From an uncultured Lachnospiraceae bacterium (GTDB taxonomy: Bacteria > Bacillota > Clostridia > Lachnospirales > Lachnospiraceae), in NCBI GenBank assembly GCA_947176785.1, contig CAMWSA010000033.1, positions 1 to 17,789 on the forward strand: DNA of 17,789 bases. The letters run 5' to 3'. The notes beneath the pieces were generated by a model. That model had not been told where the DNA came from, did no database searches, and saw nothing but the letters and a program-made list of their open reading frames with translations. Position numbers and translations under genes: made by a program. Positions within the stretch are counted from its first letter, which is position 1; each line of letters starts with the position of its first letter. Shown one piece after another: positions 1-8,121 of the stretch.

Positions 1-631
1 TGTCTAATATGGCATTCTGCTTCTGTAACTGGACGGTTGCCGTCTGCATCTCTACCAGAAAAATCGCAGTGACCATGAACAGAAACCCAAAATTACAAAA
101 GGTGTTAAAAATATAGACTCCCAGCTCCACAGCCCTCGGGATTTCCAGCTGATAAAGAGGGCCGAAATACACGGAAAGCAGCCTGCAGCTTACAAAGGAG
201 CCAAAAGCGACCAGACCCAAAATAGTGGCAATAGTATACCTGCGCCTGTCTTCCATCAGGGCATGGCACATATAGTAGCCGAAGGGAACCAGGGCAATCA
301 CATACTGCAAAAACCCGAAGCTCCAGCCGATGCAGATGGTGGCCGCAAAAGACTGTATAATGATCTCCAGATAAGTGGCATAGAATACCCCCCGCATGTC
401 CCTGTCATGGCGAATCGCCACAAGGCAGATAACATACACGGTCACACTGCCAATATTTATAAGCGCCATGGGAAGAATCTGAAAAATACAAAAGAGAGCC
501 ACCAGACATACATGAACCATGCCGATGGCACTGATAATCAGGCTGTATTTAAATTTTGCCGATTCCGCTCCTCGCTTTAATATATTTTTTATGGGTTCAA
601 TAATCGTCATAAGAATACACTTTCCAAACAT
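1..631 (-). CDS. Six-TM membrane sensor, N-terminal part; probable diguanylate cyclase (cut by window edge)
   Basis: Reading the minus strand from an ATG at 631 gives 210 codons open to the window edge. The product has about six hydrophobic segments (roughly residues 30-50, 54-74, 84-102, 106-125, 132-150, 170-193) followed by a polar, Q-rich stretch ending VQLQKQNAILD, which looks like the start of a signalling helix. In Lachnospiraceae this pattern of six TM plus short linker is usually followed by a GGDEF domain that makes cyclic di-GMP, but the catalytic part lies outside the window, so that is inference. The 631 start is preceded by GGAGAAGG ten bases upstream; an in-frame ATG at 610 with GGAAAG nine bases upstream is an alternative. 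It has its own promoter at 673-701. A membrane histidine kinase or HD-GYP sensor would also fit. Confidence 0.6.
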   Translation of the reverse strand, partial: MFGKCILMTIIEPIKNILKRGAESAKFKYSLIISAIGMVHVCLVALFCIFQILPMALINIGSVTVYVICLVAIRHDRDMRGVFYATYLEIIIQSFAATICIGWSFGFLQYVIALVPFGYYMCHALMEDRRRYTIATILGLVAFGSFVSCRLLSVYFGPLYQLEIPRAVELGVYIFNTFCNFGFLFMVTAIFLVEMQTATVQLQKQNAILD

Positions 632-672
632 ATCTGTTGTGCCTTCTCCGCCATACCTTAAAATATATTAAG

Positions 673-701
673 ATTATAAACCAGATTTTCCGTTTTGTAA
701 A
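673..701 (-). promoter_or_regulatory. Sigma-A-type promoter for the left-edge membrane sensor
   Basis: On the minus strand a TTTACA box (696-701) and a perfect TATAAT box (673-678) are separated by 17 bases. Transcription would begin near 666, giving a leader of about 35 bases before the ATG at 631. It lies directly after the stop codon of the DUF3810 gene, and no terminator is visible between them, so read-through from that operon is also possible. Confidence 0.75.
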
Positions 702-720
702 TCATATCCTTTATTTTTGC

Positions 721-1893
721 CTACCCATAATACCATTCCAGCAAAAGCTGCACCACCCGGTTATAACTGAGTACCCCATCGCTGACACCAAAAGCCTTCA
801 GGCTGGTGTCCCGCAGCACATCCGACACTTGATCCACCGTCTCCGTGTCAATAAGGGCTTTGCCGTTGATCCGCTCCCACTCCCTGTCCGTGACGAAAAT
901 ATTATCCGTCTGCACCAGAGCCGATATCCGGGGCTGGGCGAGATATGCCTCCCGGTCCCCGCCCACGGCCTTGTAGAAATCGTTGTCCAGATAGTTCAGC
1001 ACAGACAGATACCCGCTGTACTCAAACACGGAATCCCCTGACCGGATACAGGCCAGAAAGCTGATAAAGTTGGCCTCATCCTCATAGATATAGCCCCGCA
1101 GATGAGCCAGTTCATGGCAGAAGGTATCCGGCTTATTCATAATATACATTACATCATTATAGTTAGCCTCCATGGAAAAGGGGAAATAGTACCCCTGCAT
1201 ATATTGCTGGCAGAAAAAATCCGAGGCCGCAAAGGGCTTGGGATGAGGATAATATCCGTCCAGCTGCCCATAACTCTGACCCAGCAGCCGCATGGCCCGG
1301 ATGGCCTCCTCCTGCATATCCCGGGCGCTGCCATCATACACAACAGCCCCTTCGCTGTCTCTCTCCATCTCCCGGGCAAGGGCATTGCACCGTTCTACCA
1401 CCAGATTCCGGAGTTCTATGAGTTCTTCTGACGTATGAGTCTTTCTGGCATCAGGAAAATACTGTTCCGAAAAGGTACTGGCCTGATATAATAAAGAGCA
1501 GTTCAGTGTCATAACGGTGCATACCGAGAGCAGCGTCCAGGCAAAAAAGATATAGTAGCGCCTTATCCAAATCGGACATTTGCCGGATATCCCGACTTTG
1601 CGCGCCCTGGCCGCCAATACTGCCATGCCCCGGAGCAACAGGGCCAATCCCAATACCAGCGCCGCACACGCCGCAGCCACCCCCAGACAGAGCATCCATT
1701 CGCCCACAGAGAAGGGGAAAAGATCCATTAACCGGCCATAGGTATTTACCCATATGGGGAAAACATGCCGGATGTACCAATCGCCCAGCCCGGGAACCAC
1801 GCCCGCCGCCAGATTCACCAGGATCACCAGCAACGCCCATACGCCATATATTTTTAAAGCCCTATGCCTCTTTTTCTCTCTCCTGTGTCCCAT
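721..1893 (-). CDS. DUF3810 family membrane protein with HELAH zinc-protease-like motif
   Basis: A 390-residue protein with three N-terminal hydrophobic segments (about residues 15-35, 68-90, 112-132) and a large C-terminal soluble part. Residues 260-264 read HELAH, a gluzincin-type HExxH site, followed closely by EDEANF (272-276), whose acidic residues are candidates for the third zinc ligand. This is the hallmark of DUF3810, a family of predicted membrane metallopeptidases with no established substrate. The site is intact, so catalysis is plausible but unproven. The ATG at 1893 lies inside the 3' end of the MATE gene (32-base overlap) with GGAG seven bases upstream, which suggests translational coupling. 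Family membership is well supported; the substrate and the side of the membrane on which it acts are unknown. Confidence 0.9.
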   Translation of the reverse strand: MGHRREKKRHRALKIYGVWALLVILVNLAAGVVPGLGDWYIRHVFPIWVNTYGRLMDLFPFSVGEWMLCLGVAAACAALVLGLALLLRGMAVLAARARKVGISGKCPIWIRRYYIFFAWTLLSVCTVMTLNCSLLYQASTFSEQYFPDARKTHTSEELIELRNLVVERCNALAREMERDSEGAVVYDGSARDMQEEAIRAMRLLGQSYGQLDGYYPHPKPFAASDFFCQQYMQGYYFPFSMEANYNDVMYIMNKPDTFCHELAHLRGYIYEDEANFISFLACIRSGDSVFEYSGYLSVLNYLDNDFYKAVGGDREAYLAQPRISALVQTDNIFVTDREWERINGKALIDTETVDQVSDVLRDTSLKAFGVSDGVLSYNRVVQLLLEWYYG

Positions 1894-3280
1894 CTTCCCT
1901 CTCCGCCTCCGGCCGCAGCTTGATCTTGGCCTTTTTCCAGATGCCCAGGCGATACAACAGGTACAGGATCACGGCAGAAATCCCGTTGCTGACTACCACA
2001 GAGTACCACACACTGCGCACACCCATCTGGAGCAGTTCCCCGCATACCCACAGAGTCAGGAAACGGAACACCCACAGCCTGCTGGCATCCACCGCCATGG
2101 TGACTTCCGTATGTCCCGTCCCCTGAAACAGCCCCATGCTGGTATTGTACACGCCGTTGGTAAAGCACCAGAGGGCCATAATGCTCAAGAAGTCCGCCGC
2201 CATGGCAATCACCTCCACATCATCACTGAATATGCTGACTATGGCGGTTGAAATTGGCTTTCTTGACAATATCATACCACTTATAAGCAAAAATACAACA
2301 CAAATCCGTCTGGAAATCCTGTAGCCCTGTTCCGCCCTGTCCTGCTGCCTGGCTCCGATATTCTGCCCCACAATGGTGGCGGTGGCCGAGCCTACGCCGT
2401 TGCTGGGCAATGTGATCACACTGTTGATCTTGTTGCCGATACCATAGGCCGCCATGGCCTGGGTGCCGTAGGCATACACATTGCGGCTCATAAGCAAAAA
2501 ACCCAGCTGCATGGTACTGCCGCCGATGGCGGAAGGCAGGCCGATTTTCAGGATCAGCTTCAGCTTCTCTTTCTCAAAATGCATATATTCCCTGTCAATG
2601 CGGATCTCCTTTTCCGGCCTGGTCAGTAAAAATACAGCCATAATGGCCGTAACCATCTTGTCAAGCAGGGTGGCCGCCGCCGCGCCCCCTGCCCCCAGCC
2701 TGAGCCCCATGATAAACAGGGGGTCCAAAATCAGATTCAGCACAATACCGCCCAGATTCAGGAACATGGGGCGCACCGTGTCCCCCTGGGCCTGGTGGAT
2801 GGCCGAAAACAAATTGACCACGAACAAAAAGGGCATATCCCATATCACGACCCGCAGATATACCAGGCTGTGTCCATAGGTCTCCGCATCCGCCCCCAGC
2901 CAGTTCACGATCCCCGGCGTTGCCAGAAAGCATACAGAAGTACATACCAGCGCAAAAATCATGGCCGCCGCAAAAATCTGGTTTGCCATCTTCATGGCCT
3001 CTTCCTTTTTGCCCGCGCCGATGTACTGCGTCACCAGTACGGAACCGGCCACAGTGATACCGCCGCCAAAATTGATGATGATGTTCTGGACCGGCGTCAC
3101 CAGATTGATCGCCGCCAGCTGTGCCGTGCCAAGCTGGCCCAGCCAGTATGTATCCGTCAGGTTATACATGGTATGCAGAAAGCTGTTGATGACCACCGGT
3201 ATGGCCAGCGACAGGATTGCGTGTACCATGTTGCCGTGTAAAATCAGTTCTCTGTTTATTTTTTTGCCGCCTGCTTTCAT
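1862..3280 (-). CDS. MATE family multidrug/metabolite efflux transporter
   Basis: A 472-residue polytopic membrane protein of usual MATE length, with about twelve hydrophobic segments in two homologous halves. The N-terminal region carries the family pattern IPVVINSFLHTMYNLTDTYW, followed by GGGITVAGSVLVTQYIGAG (the conserved G-x-G...QxxGAG region), and the second half has NGVGSATATIVGQNIGA, its counterpart. These proteins export cationic drugs or metabolites using Na+ or H+ gradients; the substrate cannot be read here. It starts at the ATG at 3280 behind AGAGGGAG, and is first in a unit with the overlapping DUF3810 gene. Its long leader (about 190 bases from a promoter at 3476-3504) suggests post-initiation control. 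The gene looks intact. Confidence 0.95.
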   Translation of the reverse strand: MKAGGKKINRELILHGNMVHAILSLAIPVVINSFLHTMYNLTDTYWLGQLGTAQLAAINLVTPVQNIIINFGGGITVAGSVLVTQYIGAGKKEEAMKMANQIFAAAMIFALVCTSVCFLATPGIVNWLGADAETYGHSLVYLRVVIWDMPFLFVVNLFSAIHQAQGDTVRPMFLNLGGIVLNLILDPLFIMGLRLGAGGAAAATLLDKMVTAIMAVFLLTRPEKEIRIDREYMHFEKEKLKLILKIGLPSAIGGSTMQLGFLLMSRNVYAYGTQAMAAYGIGNKINSVITLPSNGVGSATATIVGQNIGARQQDRAEQGYRISRRICVVFLLISGMILSRKPISTAIVSIFSDDVEVIAMAADFLSIMALWCFTNGVYNTSMGLFQGTGHTEVTMAVDASRLWVFRFLTLWVCGELLQMGVRSVWYSVVVSNGISAVILYLLYRLGIWKKAKIKLRPEAEREDGTQEREKEA

Positions 3281-3475
3281 TGCTCCCTCTTTCCCGCCTT
3301 CTGTAGACTATGCCAGCGGTATCGCCGTCGTTTTCCGTAATAGGGGATATACCTCCGAGCTTCCAGACATGCCGCCGGAATACCTTGGCGGCTTGGAAAT
3401 TCTTTATACACTTACCTCTGCATGCATACCCTTGGCTGTGCCCTTGTCATTGCGTCCATATGTATTTGCTGTCTC
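3281..3475 (-). promoter_or_regulatory. Long, foldable 5' leader of the MATE/DUF3810 operon
   Basis: Between the predicted transcription start (about 3468) and the MATE ATG lie about 190 bases with no convincing gene on either strand. The clearest structure is a nested inverted repeat: GCCGCC at 3371-3376 pairs with GGCGGC at 3387-3392, and outside it TTCCA at 3361-3365 pairs with TGGAA at 3394-3398. No U-tract follows it in the minus direction, so it is not a simple terminator. It did not match any riboswitch consensus I could recall (THF, ZTP, guanidine and yybP-ykoY were considered). It could be a cis-acting RNA, a dispersed repeat, or unimportant. Confidence 0.35.
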
Positions 3476-3504
3476 TTTATACATCACATATTTTAGCACG
3501 TAAA
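3476..3504 (-). promoter_or_regulatory. Candidate sigma-A promoter for the MATE/DUF3810 operon
   Basis: On the minus strand TTTACG (3499-3504) and TATAAA (3476-3481) stand 17 bases apart. The -10 box matches five of six consensus bases and the -35 box four of six. It lies downstream of the YerB-like gene's terminator and about 195 bases before the MATE start codon, so it explains independent transcription of the MATE unit. Confidence 0.55.
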
Positions 3505-3564
3505 CACCGCTCAATCCGCTGAATTCTTATGGGATTCCCCCATAAAGCACTCGGATTTTGCCAT

Positions 3565-3595
3565 AAAAAGAACTGCGGGAAAATCCCCGCAGTTC
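3565..3595 (-). terminator. Intrinsic terminator of the YerB-like lipoprotein gene
   Basis: A perfect 10-base-pair stem (3570-3579 with 3586-3595, half-site GAACTGCGGG) with a six-base loop is followed directly, reading the minus strand, by TTTTT at 3569-3565. It starts about 22 bases after the lipoprotein stop codon. A run of six T also follows on the plus strand (3601-3606) after five bases, so it could work weakly in both directions, but no plus-strand gene ends here. Confidence 0.85.
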
Positions 3596-3617
3596 CACAC
3601 TTTTTTATGCCGATCCC

Positions 3618-4808
3618 TTATTCCCAGCTCATGTATTCCTTGTAATCGGACCAGATATTGCACACCCAGGTTTTGCCCTGGTTCATCACGATCTCATTGC
3701 CGCTCTCGTCAAAGTAGCGGGTGGGCTCATCCACGTCATCCCGGGACCAGGTACCCTTGATCACCTTGCCGTTGGTAAATACATATGCCTCGTTGCTGCC
3801 ATATGTCGTAAAGAACAGGTAGTCGTTGCTGTCTCTCACCAGGCCGTCACAGACCTTGAACACCACATTGCTGACTGTCACCTGCTCGTTATTCATCTCG
3901 TCAATCTGCTTGCCGTCATACTGATAACGATAGTAAAGGCCGTCCTCCGCATTGTACTCAAACCAGGGCCGGCCATTGCCGTATCCGCTGGAGTTGCTGC
4001 TGGTGCCGCCGGGATAAATCTTGACGGCATCGGCCTTATCCGCGTATTCCGCACGGTGTCCGTCGTTGGCAAAAAGGAACGCGCCCTGGAAATTGGCATC
4101 ATATTCCTTGTCGTAACCATGACGCTCCACAGCCTTGTTGTAACCGTCAATAAACATGTATCCTTTGAACTCCGTCGAGTAACCCGGTCTGTCAATCCTT
4201 TCAAACGCCTCCGAAGAAGGATTATGGATACCGCTCAACGCCTGGCTTATATTGTCCACCTGGTCGCTCTTCAGCAGATCCTCCACATAAGGAATAGCCA
4301 GACCCCAGTTACAGTAGATGGCATCCAGACCCATAGCCTCAAATACATAGTAGTCACGGCTGCTTCGCAGGGGACCGATGCGATCCAGGCTGTCATAATC
4401 CTCAAAGAAAGCCATCACACGGGTTACTCGTCCTTCCACCGGTGCCTCGTAGATAATGCTGGCCTGGGAAATGCCGTACTGAGGCAGCGCAGGCTTGTTG
4501 TTGGGAATCATCACCGCCATGCTGCGGCGGCGAACCACCGCCTCGTCCTTCCACTCGCCGGTCAGATAACTCTGCATCTTGCCGTCCACCACTGTCCTGG
4601 TTCCAATCGTTGCCGTGGAAGCCACCGGGTTCTCAGGCTCCACGGTGTCGTCCGGGGCTTGTGATTCCACGGGAGCCGTGCTTTCTCCGATGGGTATCGC
4701 CAGAGGATCCGGGGTGGGAGTCCCTGCGGGCTGCCCTCCCGGCCCTCCGCAGCCTGCCAGAACACAGGCAGTCAGCATAACAGCAGTCATTAATTTTATC
4801 TTTTTCAT
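3618..4808 (-). CDS. YerB-like DUF3048 lipoprotein
   Basis: A 396-residue secreted lipoprotein. The N-terminus is a lipoprotein signal peptide ending VLAGC, with the lipidated cysteine at residue 20, followed by a Pro/Thr/Glu-rich linker to about residue 70. The DUF3048 N-terminal domain follows: RRSMAVMIPNNKPALPQYG (95-112), SQASIIYEAPVEGRVTR (114-130) and the conserved IGPLRSSRDYY (144-154). The C-terminal domain carries the family signature GTWSRDD...PTRYFDESGNEI and ends in a GKTWV motif. The B. subtilis relative is YerB, a lipoprotein of poorly understood role on the outer face of the membrane. The ATG at 4808 has AGAAAGGAAC nine bases upstream. It is a single-gene unit with its own promoter (4957-4985) and terminator (3565-3595). 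The gene looks complete. Confidence 0.93.
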   Translation of the reverse strand: MKKIKLMTAVMLTACVLAGCGGPGGQPAGTPTPDPLAIPIGESTAPVESQAPDDTVEPENPVASTATIGTRTVVDGKMQSYLTGEWKDEAVVRRRSMAVMIPNNKPALPQYGISQASIIYEAPVEGRVTRVMAFFEDYDSLDRIGPLRSSRDYYVFEAMGLDAIYCNWGLAIPYVEDLLKSDQVDNISQALSGIHNPSSEAFERIDRPGYSTEFKGYMFIDGYNKAVERHGYDKEYDANFQGAFLFANDGHRAEYADKADAVKIYPGGTSSNSSGYGNGRPWFEYNAEDGLYYRYQYDGKQIDEMNNEQVTVSNVVFKVCDGLVRDSNDYLFFTTYGSNEAYVFTNGKVIKGTWSRDDVDEPTRYFDESGNEIVMNQGKTWVCNIWSDYKEYMSWE

Positions 4809-4930
4809 CCGTATCAGTTCCTTTCTTCATTAAAAATTCCGCAGATTCCCTGCACACGCACAGTGCCGGTGAACCATATCCGTCAGCCCGGGCATCCTGG
4901 CCCCGGCCAGCGCGTATTTCGGGAATCTGC
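4809..4930 (-). repeat. Foldable leader element of the YerB-like gene; shares sequence with the ABC operon leader
   Basis: The leader is closed by a perfect 10-base inverted repeat, GCAGATTCCC (plus strand 4841-4850) with GGGAATCTGC (4921-4930), enclosing about 70 bases with further GC-rich pairings such as CTGGCC/GGCCAG. The segment next to the gene, GGGAAnnTGCGGAA then TTAA, AAGAA and a purine-rich Shine-Dalgarno site, recurs at nearly the same distance before the ABC ATPase start (17712-17755). This suggests a dispersed leader element or cis-acting RNA. No known family was recognised. Confidence 0.45.
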
Positions 4931-4956
4931 TGTTTAATGCCTTGTTTACCTCCCCT

Positions 4957-4985
4957 ATTGTATCTCTATTTCTTTTTTTTGTCCA
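4957..4985 (-). promoter_or_regulatory. Sigma-A promoter for the YerB-like gene
   Basis: On the minus strand TGGACA (4980-4985) and TACAAT (4957-4962) are 17 bases apart, each matching five of six consensus bases, with an A-rich spacer. Transcription would begin near 4950, giving a leader of about 140 bases that contains the foldable element. It begins about 20 bases beyond the beta-galactosidase stop codon. Confidence 0.75.
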
Positions 4986-5003
4986 CTGTCTAAATCTTAA
5001 TTT

Positions 5004-8000
5004 TTATGAAAGATTTTGTATTTCTTCCACATCAATCAGGAAGCGCAGCACATAGTCCCTGTCCACAGGATAGCAGTACTCCGGCGCTGTGGCCGGCCCA
5101 CAGCTGCCCGTGCCTATGCCCATCTGGAAAGCCGATATGGTCACATATGTTCCCGTGGTTATCTCGTCCTCCCGGTGTCTCATGGCCAGCAGCTGGCGGT
5201 CACTGTAGGGCTTCACACCCAACTCATAGGGACAGTCTATGGCCCGGAAGCTGATCCTCAGCCTTCCGTCGCTGACGCCGGCCCACTGGCAGTCACAGCG
5301 GTTGCCGCTCTCCTGGGGACGGATGTTGGGTTCCGTCATATCCTCGACCCGGCAGGAGACCATTTCGATCTGGGTATGATCCTTCATATCCCCATAGGAC
5401 TCCCCGTTCCTTCCATAATATACCACATCGCAAAAGCGCTCGTCCAGCCGGAACGCTTTTCCAAACCGGGGCAGGTATCCGCTCCCCCGCTCGCGGCGAA
5501 GCCTACTGGTGACCAGGATGCCCTGACTGCAATACTCATAGGTATCCGTGCAGAGAAAGCTGCCCGCTTTACAGCTGACGCGGGTCTTCACCTTCAGCTG
5601 TAGCTCCGTGCGGCGGACGCTCAATACTTCCTCCCTCTGGTCCGTAAAGCCCTCCGTCACGCAGCGCCCCAGCAGGTTGATGTCATTGTCAGTAGGCGCC
5701 CGAAAGAGAATGGTATAGGGCTCCGCAGCCGATAATTGTGTATCTCCCAGATACAGGCTGGGGCGTCCGTTTTCCGCCTGCAGGATGGGCGGCAGCGGTT
5801 TCTGGCTGCTGCGGGCGGGCCTGGGCAGTACCGCTTCCCGCAGAATGATCTGCTCCACTGCCACCTCTCTGCCTGTGCTTCTTTCCAGAGTGGTGACGGT
5901 GAGCAGCAGTTCCTGACGAAAATCCCGGCAAATCCGTCGGTATCCCTTCTCCGAACGCTCCTCCATGGGCAGAATGCGGATGCATTTTCTCTGAAGAGGG
6001 TCCACCATGGGCACCACCTCCGCCTCTCTCCCGTCACTCCAGCGGCAGCGCAGCACAAAGCGGCTGCCGGGGGTAAAGCCCGTGGTATTGAAGATCTCGT
6101 ACAGATTCCCCTCCATATGGGTCACGCGGATGGGCCGATAAAGAAACCGGACGATCCGTGCGCCTGTAGAGGGGGTCCTGTCCGGGTAAAAGATACCGTC
6201 CACACAGAAGTTGCCGTCGTGCTCCCATTCCCCGTGATCCCCTCCGTAGGTGTAACTGCCGTCCGGGTGCAGAACCGCATGGTCCGCCATCTCCCAGATA
6301 CAGCCTCCCATGAGGTTGTCATACCGGTAGATCTCCTGCCAGTAACTCTCTGCATTGCCGGGCCCCACCCCCATGGCATGGGCATATTCGCAGAGAAAAT
6401 AGGGCCTGTCGCACAGCTGCGGCACTTTGCGGGTGCCTTCTCCCACCTGACGCACTTTGTCCGCCGAGGGATACATCTCACTGCCCACATCATAAGCCCT
6501 GCGCCGGGTGTGAATCACTCCCTCGTAATGGACGGGCAGGTCCGTCCTCTTTTTCAGATAGTGATACATCTTATCCGTGTTGCAATATCCGCCGGATTCA
6601 TTGCCCAGGCTCCACATGATGATGCAGGCGTGAAGCTTGTCACGGTGGAACAGCCTGCGGGCACGATCCAGATAGTGCAGACGCCAGGACGGGTCGTCGC
6701 TGATATGGCTGTAACTGGGCGGCAGCCTGTGGGAAAAGCTGCCATGGGTCTCCAGATCGGCCTCATCCACCACATAGATCCCCTGCTCGTCACAGAGCTC
6801 CAGCAGATAGGGGTCCGGGGGGTAGTGGGAGGTCCGTATGGTGTCTATATTGTACTCCTTACAGAGGGATATATCTTTTTCGATCTCCTCCGGCGTCATG
6901 GCATAGCCGCCTGTGGGGCTGGTGTCATGATGGTTTACGCCGTGGAGCTTTACCGGACTGCCATTGATACGGAATACTCTCCCCTCTGTGGTCACACGCT
7001 TGAAGCCAACTCTCTCCAGGACGCAGCAGCTATCCGTCTCAATAAAAAGCTCGTACAGCACGGGTTCCTCCGCATTCCACTCCCGGACAGACAGTTCGGA
7101 GAAACACACCTGGGCCACATGCTCCCTGGAACGCCCTTCCCGGCTTATGTTCAAGCCATGCCCTGCCAGGGTGAAACGCACCGGGCCGTCCTCATACAGG
7201 GTTGCCGTGACAGTCGCGTCATATATTGCGCCCGAAATCTGGGCTGTCCCTTCCTGCCCTGTCTTACAGGCCGCAGTCTCCCAGGCCACATCCCATATGT
7301 CGCTCTCCTCGCATACCCGCAGCAGTACATCCCGAAAGATGCCGTTATTGCGGAACATATCCTGACACTCCAGGTAGGAACCGTTACACCACCTGTGTAC
7401 CACGGCCAGCAGTTCATTCTCGCCCTGGCAGACATACTCCGTCACATCAAACTCCGCCATGTTGTGGGAACCCTCGGAATAGCCCACAAAACAGCCATTC
7501 ACATACAGATCCACGCAGCTGGCCACCCCCAGGAAGGAGATTTCATGCCTTTTTCCGGCATCCTCCACCCGAAAAAAACGCCGGTATATGCCCACAAAGT
7601 TATATTCCTCCCCGGGATCCCTGCGCCGGGGCGTAGTGCCCTGATCCGCGCCCACCCAGGTAAAAACCGGCCCCACCTTGCCCGTCGTGGGGATTTTGGG
7701 CGGCTGGAAGGGGAACTGGTAGCGGGTATTCACATAGAAGGGCCTGTCATACCCCTGGAATTGCCAGCAGCCGGGCACCGGGATCTGATCCCACTCCACC
7801 TTCTCCGTGTCCAGAATGGCGGGGATCAGGGATGGCTTTGCATAGAAGCGGAAATCCCAACTGCCGCTTAAGCAGGTCACCTTGGGCGACGCATAGCGCT
7901 TTTGGCGCGGGCTGACCCGCTGTGCCTGTTCTCTGTCCGGATAGGGGATGAAATAACTTCTGGGTGCCAGCCGGTTGACCGCCAGCGTCTCGAAGATGTG

Positions 8001-8030
8001 GTAATTGTCCTGGTTGATAATGTACTGCAT
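5004..8030 (-). CDS. lacZ: Beta-galactosidase, glycoside hydrolase family 2 (LacZ type)
   Basis: A 1008-residue protein with the full LacZ five-domain layout: sugar-binding jelly roll (about 50-240, with GCWQFQGYDRPFYVN), Ig-like domain, TIM barrel (about 347-630), and the small-chain-type C-terminal domain carrying RAPTDND at 777-783. The catalytic acid/base is E478 in MWSLGNES and the nucleophile E548 in FLCEYAHAMG; GVNHHDTSPTGG (364-375) supplies the active-site histidines. It hydrolyses terminal beta-galactosides such as lactose. There is no signal peptide, so it acts in the cytoplasm and needs imported substrate; no permease is in the window. The ATG at 8030 has GGGAGG eight bases upstream. 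It follows a membrane-protein gene by 91 bases with no clear promoter between, so the two are probably co-transcribed. No terminator is visible after it, only a weak AT-rich inverted repeat at 4992-5016. Its natural substrate may be a glycan fragment instead of lactose. Confidence 0.95.
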   Translation of the reverse strand: MQYIINQDNYHIFETLAVNRLAPRSYFIPYPDREQAQRVSPRQKRYASPKVTCLSGSWDFRFYAKPSLIPAILDTEKVEWDQIPVPGCWQFQGYDRPFYVNTRYQFPFQPPKIPTTGKVGPVFTWVGADQGTTPRRRDPGEEYNFVGIYRRFFRVEDAGKRHEISFLGVASCVDLYVNGCFVGYSEGSHNMAEFDVTEYVCQGENELLAVVHRWCNGSYLECQDMFRNNGIFRDVLLRVCEESDIWDVAWETAACKTGQEGTAQISGAIYDATVTATLYEDGPVRFTLAGHGLNISREGRSREHVAQVCFSELSVREWNAEEPVLYELFIETDSCCVLERVGFKRVTTEGRVFRINGSPVKLHGVNHHDTSPTGGYAMTPEEIEKDISLCKEYNIDTIRTSHYPPDPYLLELCDEQGIYVVDEADLETHGSFSHRLPPSYSHISDDPSWRLHYLDRARRLFHRDKLHACIIMWSLGNESGGYCNTDKMYHYLKKRTDLPVHYEGVIHTRRRAYDVGSEMYPSADKVRQVGEGTRKVPQLCDRPYFLCEYAHAMGVGPGNAESYWQEIYRYDNLMGGCIWEMADHAVLHPDGSYTYGGDHGEWEHDGNFCVDGIFYPDRTPSTGARIVRFLYRPIRVTHMEGNLYEIFNTTGFTPGSRFVLRCRWSDGREAEVVPMVDPLQRKCIRILPMEERSEKGYRRICRDFRQELLLTVTTLERSTGREVAVEQIILREAVLPRPARSSQKPLPPILQAENGRPSLYLGDTQLSAAEPYTILFRAPTDNDINLLGRCVTEGFTDQREEVLSVRRTELQLKVKTRVSCKAGSFLCTDTYEYCSQGILVTSRLRRERGSGYLPRFGKAFRLDERFCDVVYYGRNGESYGDMKDHTQIEMVSCRVEDMTEPNIRPQESGNRCDCQWAGVSDGRLRISFRAIDCPYELGVKPYSDRQLLAMRHREDEITTGTYVTISAFQMGIGTGSCGPATAPEYCYPVDRDYVLRFLIDVEEIQNLS

Positions 8031-8107
8031 GGTTACAACCTCCCTTGTCTATGTCCCGCCCGGGCTTTTATACTTCCCTGCCCCTGCATAACGCGGGCTG
8101 TGCCCGG

Positions 8108-8119
8108 GTAAATATTTAC
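8108..8119. promoter_or_regulatory. 12-base perfect palindrome before lacZ, possible operator
   Basis: GTAAATATTTAC is a perfect palindrome lying three bases after the stop codon of the upstream membrane-protein gene and 78 bases before the beta-galactosidase start. AT-rich palindromes of this size can bind dimeric repressors, but no regulator gene is nearby and no good promoter was found beside it. A chance palindrome is quite possible. Confidence 0.2.
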
Positions 8120-8121
8120 TT

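Noticed and set aside
3310..3522. Small plus-strand frames in the leader region of the MATE operon
   Set aside because: They have no good ribosome binding site and no recognisable product, and lie opposite the predicted leader and promoter.
4992..5016. AT-rich inverted repeat AAATCTT/AAGATTT after the beta-galactosidase as a terminator
   Set aside because: The seven-base-pair stem is AT-rich with a long loop and no T tract follows in the minus direction, so it is too weak to call.
5736..7871. A 711-codon open frame on the plus strand inside the beta-galactosidase gene
   Set aside because: It is fully antisense to an enzyme gene with all catalytic residues. Its product shows no domain, signal or compositional sense, and long antisense frames are common opposite GC-rich genes.
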